Assembly: GCF_900313035.1 (NCBI RefSeq)
Contig: NZ_OMPS01000004.1
Location: 88,098-152,097, forward strand
From: Ruegeria sp. EL01
GTDB lineage: Bacteria > Pseudomonadota > Alphaproteobacteria > Rhodobacterales > Rhodobacteraceae
DNA length: 64,000 nt
Direction of reading: 5' to 3'
The notes beneath the pieces are model-generated. The model saw nothing but the letters and a program-made list of their open reading frames with translations, was not told the origin of the DNA and did not search any database. Position 1 is the first letter of the stretch. Each line of letters begins with the position of its first letter. Both the position numbers and the translations under genes were made by a program. This document shows, in pieces, positions 59,737 through 64,000 of the stretch.

Positions 59737-60876
59737 ATGTCGCGTTTCGATGGCTACTTCCTGCGACAATTGTTGGTCCTGTTCGGCTTTTTCACTTTGG
59801 TTTTGGTTGGCGTATTCTGGATCACCCGATCAGTCAGCCTGTTTGACAGGGTGATCAGCGGCGGCCAGTCGGCAATGGTGTTTCTTGAATTTACGGCCCT
59901 GACCCTTCCGACACTGATCCGCACCGTGATGCCCATGGCGGTGTTTGCAGCCGCTGTCTATGCAACCAACCGTCTGAGCCGGGAAAGTGAGTTGACAGTA
60001 ATGTTGGCCACCGGGTCCAGCCCGTGGCGTCTAGCACGAGCGGTGGTTCTGTTTGGCTTCGTAACCGGCTTGATGATGGCGATTATAAGCGTCTTTTTGC
60101 GCCCCGCCTCGGTCGAACAGCTGGAAGTGCGACAGGCCGAAGTGGCCGGGGACGTCACTGCGCAGTTGTTGAATGAGGGCGAGTTCCTGCACCCTGCCGA
60201 AGGTGTGACGGTCTATATTGGTCGGATCGATCTGGATGGAACCCTGCACGAGGTGTTTGTGTCGGATCGGCGCGACGCCGTAGACGCGGTCAGCTATTCC
60301 AGCGCGACTGCCTATCTGGTCAACAGCGACTTGGGTATTCATCTGGTGATGGTAGACGGAATTGCCCTGCGCCTTGATAAGCAGGGACGCACGCTTTCCT
60401 CCACCCTCTTCCAGGATGCGTCGTATGACATCTCTGAACTGACGAGCACCGGATCAATGGCCCGGCGTAGCCTCGAGGCCATTCCAACAATCGAATTGAT
60501 GCAGGATCGCGATACCGTGGCTGCAAATGAGGATTTCTCTCGGGGGCAAATGGTTGAAGAACTGCATCAGCGATTTTCTTGGGTTGCCATTTGCATCGCT
60601 GTATCGCTGGCCGGGTACTCGACCCTGATGCTGGGTAGCTTTTCCCGATTTGGGCTCTGGCCACAAATCCTGGGCGCTTTTACGATTCTGGTCTTGTTGG
60701 AAGGGGTCCGAGGATTTGTATCACCCTTGGTGGTCGATGACCCAAGGCTGTGGGGTCTGTTGTATCTGCCAGCAGTTATGGGCGTACTCATATCGTGTTT
60801 GTTTTTGATTTTCGCGGGGCGACCGTTGCTGCGAAAGCGTGATCCTGGTGGCAAGGCTGAGCCTTCGCCTGCTTGA
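59737..60876 (+). CDS. lptF: LptF/LptG-family lipopolysaccharide export permease
   Basis: A 379-residue inner-membrane protein with the YjgP/YjgQ layout: three N-terminal helices to about residue 120, a periplasmic beta-jellyroll domain (about 130-270) and three C-terminal helices. Segments RQLLVLFGFFTLVLVGVFWITRS near the start and MLATGSSPWRLAR (coupling helix) near 90 match LptF. With LptG and the LptB ATPase it lifts lipopolysaccharide to the bridge protein. No lptG partner follows directly here, which is unusual but possible. The LptF rather than LptG call is tentative. Confidence 0.85.
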   Translation: MSRFDGYFLRQLLVLFGFFTLVLVGVFWITRSVSLFDRVISGGQSAMVFLEFTALTLPTLIRTVMPMAVFAAAVYATNRLSRESELTVMLATGSSPWRLARAVVLFGFVTGLMMAIISVFLRPASVEQLEVRQAEVAGDVTAQLLNEGEFLHPAEGVTVYIGRIDLDGTLHEVFVSDRRDAVDAVSYSSATAYLVNSDLGIHLVMVDGIALRLDKQGRTLSSTLFQDASYDISELTSTGSMARRSLEAIPTIELMQDRDTVAANEDFSRGQMVEELHQRFSWVAICIAVSLAGYSTLMLGSFSRFGLWPQILGAFTILVLLEGVRGFVSPLVVDDPRLWGLLYLPAVMGVLISCLFLIFAGRPLLRKRDPGGKAEPSPA

Positions 60877-60952
60877 TATCAATCGCAAAGGTTTGACAGG
60901 TTGCGTGGAACTTCGTTTTCTGTGCGCCAAGAGACAACCGAAAGGACAAGTC

Positions 60953-61543
60953 ATGCTGGACAAAAGCCACAAGCCGACATGGACCAGTTTCGAAGAGGCA
61001 ACCAAGGCTGATTGGGACGCGGTCATGGAATATGAAGAGGCTTACAATGCCGCTCTACCAGACCGAATTCTCGATGCCATTCGGTCACTGGATGAGGATT
61101 GGACGCCCTATCCAGTCAACCGGTATCAGCACAGTCTTCAGGCCGCGACCCGTGCCTATGAAGACGGTGCGGATGAAGAGCTGGTGGTCGCGGCACTGAT
61201 CCACGACACTGGCGATATCCTGTCTCCCTACAACCATGGTGAGCTGTCGGCAGCGATGATGAAGCCCTATGTCAGCGAGAAAACCCATTGGATTCTCAAG
61301 CATCACTGCGTGTTTCAGGGCTATTACTACAACCATCACCTTGGCGGCGACCGGAACGCGCGCGACAAGTATCGCAACAGCCCGTATTGGGAGGATTGCC
61401 GGTACTTCTGCCATGAATACGATCAGAAGGCGTTCGACCCGGACTACTCGACGAAGCCGCTGGAGTTCTTTGAACCTATGCTGCGCCGCGTCCTGAACAA
61501 GGGCGAGGGGCATATGGAGTTGAACGAGACCGTCGAGGGTTAA
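60953..61543 (+). CDS. HD-domain protein, PhnZ-like
   Basis: A 196-residue HD-superfamily protein with His60, His84-Asp85 (VVAALIHDTGD) and further His residues (His95, His117/118). The HSLQAATRAYEDGADEELVVAALIHD stretch and the 24-residue distance between the first His and the HD pair match the mixed-valence di-iron oxygenase PhnZ, which cleaves 2-amino-1-hydroxyethylphosphonate. A Tyr/His-rich insertion (YYYNHHLGGDRNARD) follows. It could be an oxygenase or a plain phosphohydrolase. AAAGGA precedes the ATG. No phosphonate genes lie beside it. Confidence 0.75.
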   Translation: MLDKSHKPTWTSFEEATKADWDAVMEYEEAYNAALPDRILDAIRSLDEDWTPYPVNRYQHSLQAATRAYEDGADEELVVAALIHDTGDILSPYNHGELSAAMMKPYVSEKTHWILKHHCVFQGYYYNHHLGGDRNARDKYRNSPYWEDCRYFCHEYDQKAFDPDYSTKPLEFFEPMLRRVLNKGEGHMELNETVEG

Positions 61544-62382
61544 CAGGCAGCCATCAGGCGATAGACGATTTGCGCAGCGGTGAAGTCCCAGGCCGCATTG
61601 CCGTCAGGGGCCAATTCGACCACATCGAACCCGACGCATCTGCGGCCTTTCAGTGCGTGTTCGACCAGTCGAAGCGCCTGATAGTATCCCAACCCACCGG
61701 GCACCGGCGTGCCGGTGGCGGGCATTTGCGACGGGTCCAATCCGTCTACGTCAAAGCTGATGTAGATCAGTTCCGGAAAGTCATTGGGCAGGTCTACGGC
61801 GTGGATGTTGCCGGTGACCAACTCCTCGGCATCGATGTGGAAGACATGGTTTTTCAAACGACTTTGGACCTCTTCGGTTGAAAAGGCCCGGACACCGAAC
61901 TGGGCCAGCCGAATGCCTTCCTCGGCCAACAGATGCATGACCGAGGCGTGAGAGTGCTTTTCTCCCTGATAGGCGTTACGCAGGTCGGCATGGGCGTCGA
62001 TTTGAACGATGCCAATCGGGTGCCCCAACGCGCGGACCACACCCGTCACCGCGCCGTAGGACAGTGAGTGCTCTCCGCCCAATGCAACTGGCACCTTGCC
62101 TGCCCGTATGGCGGCCTCGGTGCGCTGTGCAAGGCGTTCCATGACCTCGGGCAGAGGGCCATCGCAGTCCAACGGCTCTTCCGTGAAGATGCCCTCAACA
62201 CAAGGCTCGGCGTGGCCGGTGATGCGTTCCAGTTCGTTGCTGGCTTCGATGATCGCCTCGGGACCTTTGGCAGTACCGGAGCCGTAAGACACGGTGCGCT
62301 CCAACGGCACCGGGATCACGCGAAAGCGCGCGTTGTCGGAGCGTTCCGAGGCGGTCAGTTCACTGTCGAGGAATATGCTCAT
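61540..62382 (-). CDS. speB: agmatinase/ureohydrolase family protein
   Basis: A 280-residue Mn-dependent ureohydrolase. Metal motifs are GGEHS near residue 101, DAHADLR near 128 and SFDVDGLDP near 210. The family includes agmatinase (agmatine to putrescine and urea), arginase and guanidinobutyrase. Linkage with the carboxynorspermidine genes, which it overlaps by 4 bp, makes a polyamine substrate (agmatine) most likely. It closes a three-gene polyamine operon read right to left. Confidence 0.88.
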   Translation of the reverse strand: MSIFLDSELTASERSDNARFRVIPVPLERTVSYGSGTAKGPEAIIEASNELERITGHAEPCVEGIFTEEPLDCDGPLPEVMERLAQRTEAAIRAGKVPVALGGEHSLSYGAVTGVVRALGHPIGIVQIDAHADLRNAYQGEKHSHASVMHLLAEEGIRLAQFGVRAFSTEEVQSRLKNHVFHIDAEELVTGNIHAVDLPNDFPELIYISFDVDGLDPSQMPATGTPVPGGLGYYQALRLVEHALKGRRCVGFDVVELAPDGNAAWDFTAAQIVYRLMAAC

Positions 62383-63548
62383 GAGAGCCTCTCTTTGAAG
62401 TCGTCATAGCCGAACTGCCTGATGATCTTCAACTCGTCCGTTTCGCTGTTCCACAGAGCTATTGTGGGCAGGGGCACGCCGTTGAATGTGTTGGTTTTGA
62501 CCATCGAATAATGCGCCTGATCCAGAAAGGCAAAGCGCTGGCCGATCTCAAGTGGCTGGCCCCATGTGTAGTCGCCGATTACATCGCCTGCTAGACAGGA
62601 CGGGCCGCCCAGACGGTAGGTATGACCCGCCTCGGCCTCATCCATCAGGGCCGGACGATACGGGGCCTCGATCACGTCAGGCATATGGCAGGTGGCCGAA
62701 ATATCGGTGATCGCCAAGCTCATGCCGTTGATCGGCAGGTCGAGGATTTCACCGACCAATATGCCGGCGTCCAGCGCCACGGCTTCGCCGGGTTCGAGGT
62801 AAACGTCGATGTCGTGTGTCGCGCGAATGTCTTTGATGAAAGCGATCAGCCCGTCGCGATCATAGTCGTCACGGGTGATATGGTGGCCGCCGCCGAAGTT
62901 TAGCCATTTGAGCTGATCCATGAACGGGACGAGTTTCAATTGGACAGCGTCCCATGTGCGCTGCAAAGGCTCGAACCCTTGTTCGCAAAGGGTATGCATG
63001 TGCAGGCCATCGACGCCGTATAGCGCCTCGGCGGTCAGTTGGCTGACCGGAGTACCCAAACGCGAGCAGGGGGCGCAGGGGTCGTATTTGGGGATCTCGC
63101 CTTCGGACTGTTCGGGGTTGATGCGCAGGCCGACTTGCACCCCAGCGGCTTGGGACTTGGCGAGAAAGCGGTGTTTTTGCGCCGGAGAGTTGAAGATGAT
63201 GTGGTCGGACAGCGACAGGATTTCGTCGATATCGGAGTCTTTGTAGCCAGCGCAGAAGGTTGCGACCTCGCCGCCATATTCCTCGCGGCCCAGGCGCGCC
63301 TCAAAGATGCCACTGGCGCAGGTGCCGCCGAGGTGCTGGCGTATCAGCGGGGCCAGCGAGAACATCGAGAACGCCTTGAGCGCGCTCAGGACATGAGCGC
63401 CGGATCGGGTGCCGATGTTTGAAAGGATCGCCAGATTGCGTACCACGGCTTTTTCGTCAACCACAAAGCAAGGGGTTGGCACGCGGGCCAGGTCGAAATT
63501 GCGGAAGGCTCCGGCGTCGCCTGCCTGGGTGGTCATCATATCGGACAT
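62379..63548 (-). CDS. nspC: carboxynorspermidine/carboxyspermidine decarboxylase
   Basis: A 389-residue PLP enzyme of the alanine-racemase fold: PLP Lys58 in VLSALKAFS, the GGGHH Gly loop near residue 218, and the C-terminal substrate segments LGGPSCLAGD and YTWGQPL. It decarboxylates carboxynorspermidine or carboxyspermidine to norspermidine or spermidine. The upstream gene encodes the matching carboxynorspermidine synthase, so the organism uses the alternative, aspartate-semialdehyde-dependent polyamine route. A GC-rich repeat lies between the two genes. Confidence 0.92.
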   Translation of the reverse strand: MSDMMTTQAGDAGAFRNFDLARVPTPCFVVDEKAVVRNLAILSNIGTRSGAHVLSALKAFSMFSLAPLIRQHLGGTCASGIFEARLGREEYGGEVATFCAGYKDSDIDEILSLSDHIIFNSPAQKHRFLAKSQAAGVQVGLRINPEQSEGEIPKYDPCAPCSRLGTPVSQLTAEALYGVDGLHMHTLCEQGFEPLQRTWDAVQLKLVPFMDQLKWLNFGGGHHITRDDYDRDGLIAFIKDIRATHDIDVYLEPGEAVALDAGILVGEILDLPINGMSLAITDISATCHMPDVIEAPYRPALMDEAEAGHTYRLGGPSCLAGDVIGDYTWGQPLEIGQRFAFLDQAHYSMVKTNTFNGVPLPTIALWNSETDELKIIRQFGYDDFKERLS

Positions 63549-63576
63549 ATCAGGGGTCTCTATTGGATGGAGAGGT

Positions 63577-63627
63577 CGGGGGCTTTGCCCCCGGACCCCC
63601 GGAGTATTTGGGAAAAGATGAAGGTGG
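63577..63627. repeat. Rhodobacteraceae-type GC-rich hairpin repeat
   Basis: The hairpin GGGGGC-TTT-GCCCCC (63578-63592) is followed by CGGACCCCCGGAGTATTTGGG and AAAAGATGAAG. I recall this string as a highly repeated intergenic element in Rhodobacteraceae genomes, functioning as a terminator-like or REP-like element. Only one copy is seen in this window. Confidence 0.7.
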
Positions 63628-63629
63628 CT

Positions 63630-64000
63630 TCAGAACTCGACCGGACCGTCGAGTTCGTGGACCTGCCACGGCAGGCCGTGTTCGTTCAGCATGTCCATGA
63701 AGTCATCTGGATCGAGCTGTTCCATGTTCCAGACACCGGGCTGCACCCAGTTGCCTTTCAGCACCTGCGCCGCGCCGATCATGGCGGGGACGCCGGTGGT
63801 GTAGCTGACCGCCTGGCTGCCGACTTCGGCAAAGCAGTCTTCGTGGTCGCAGATGTTGTAGATGTAGTAGGTCTTTTCGCCCGAGCCATCCTTGGCCTGA
63901 CCCGTGGCGATGTCGCCGATGCAGGCCTTGCCCTTGGTTTCTTCGCCCAGATCGCCGGGATCGGGCAGCAGGGTTTTCAGGAACTGGATCGGGATGATTT
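63630..64000 (-). CDS. carboxynorspermidine synthase (saccharopine dehydrogenase-like), C-terminal part
   Basis: The gene runs off the right edge. The visible 123 residues end with HELDGPVEF and include YYIYNICDHEDCFAEVGSQ, SYTTGVPAMIGA and VWNMEQLDPDDFMDML, the C-terminal signature of saccharopine-dehydrogenase-like carboxynorspermidine synthases. The enzyme condenses aspartate semialdehyde with diaminopropane or putrescine. It is transcribed toward nspC, which uses its product. Confidence 0.88.
   Translation of the reverse strand, partial: IIPIQFLKTLLPDPGDLGEETKGKACIGDIATGQAKDGSGEKTYYIYNICDHEDCFAEVGSQAVSYTTGVPAMIGAAQVLKGNWVQPGVWNMEQLDPDDFMDMLNEHGLPWQVHELDGPVEF

Noticed and set aside
1..64000. 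CRISPR arrays, insertion sequences, prophage or conjugative genes
   Set aside because: No regularly spaced repeats, transposase, integrase or phage structural genes were seen.

Overview
The window looks like a chromosomal segment of a marine alphaproteobacterium of the Roseobacter group (Rhodobacteraceae, Ruegeria-like). This rests on moderate-to-high GC, dense ATGA/GTGA-coupled operons, PutA paired with an Lrp-type PutR, a MetR-metF divergon, the hemP pair, the carboxynorspermidine polyamine pathway, and a GC-rich repeat (GGGGGC-TTT-GCCCCC followed by GGAGTATTTGG) that I know as typical of Rhodobacteraceae. I saw no insertion sequence, phage gene, CRISPR array or rRNA. There is one tRNA (tRNA-Trp, CCA).

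Layout. 1-10.5 kb is mostly housekeeping: the end of an SseB-like gene, a YghU-type glutathione transferase, a secreted YHS protein, a J-domain protein, metF/metR, suhB, a rhomboid protease and putA/putR. 10.6-26.2 kb is one long co-directional catabolic operon: Gfo/Idh/MocA oxidoreductase, CoA-transferase, enoyl-CoA hydratase, aldehyde dehydrogenase, CUT1 sugar-type ABC transporter, two GMC dehydrogenases, an SDR, a Dabb protein, a DUF993 protein and a LacI regulator. It is preceded by two tandem LacI-like palindromes exactly 21 bp apart. 26.2-28.1 kb holds a hairpin-rich gap, gph, and hemP with a partner. 28.1-35.1 kb carries a three-domain kinase/M23 peptidase/aminotransferase protein ending in a His/Cys tail, a 3-hydroxyisobutyrate-type dehydrogenase, and copA-cueR with a textbook CueR promoter.

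35.1-39.7 kb is a four-gene operon (flavin monooxygenase, bile-acid-type symporter, NAD-epimerase, SDR) divergent from a TetR gene. 39.7-43.2 kb has a small predicted membrane protein, a flavin-split-barrel/DUF1348 pair, a second TetR gene with three copies of a TAC-N-GATC-N-GT site, and an acyl-CoA dehydrogenase. 43.3-51.4 kb holds LysR-controlled genes: a fused 2-oxoacid dehydrogenase E1 alpha/beta, a FabD-like acyltransferase homologue, a DadA-like oxidase and an SDR without YxxxK. 51.5-58.7 kb is the most striking region: a 1070-residue cytoplasmic, self-sufficient reductive dehalogenase (corrinoid half with two [4Fe-4S] clusters fused to an FMN/NAD/[2Fe-2S] reductase) followed by a complete molybdenum hydroxylase operon ending in a MoaD-like protein. 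58.7-64 kb returns to housekeeping: a DUF374 acyltransferase, tRNA-Trp, lptF, a PhnZ-like HD protein, an agmatinase-family gene, nspC and the end of a carboxynorspermidine synthase gene.

Best candidates for undescribed biology are the 10.6-26.2 kb operon (a coherent transporter, oxidation, CoA-activation and cleavage route for an unknown, probably glycoside-like substrate), the reductive dehalogenase with its neighbours, the fused E1/FabD-like/oxidase cluster, and the structured gap at 26.2-26.5 kb. Product calls rest on motifs and remembered families. No database search was possible.
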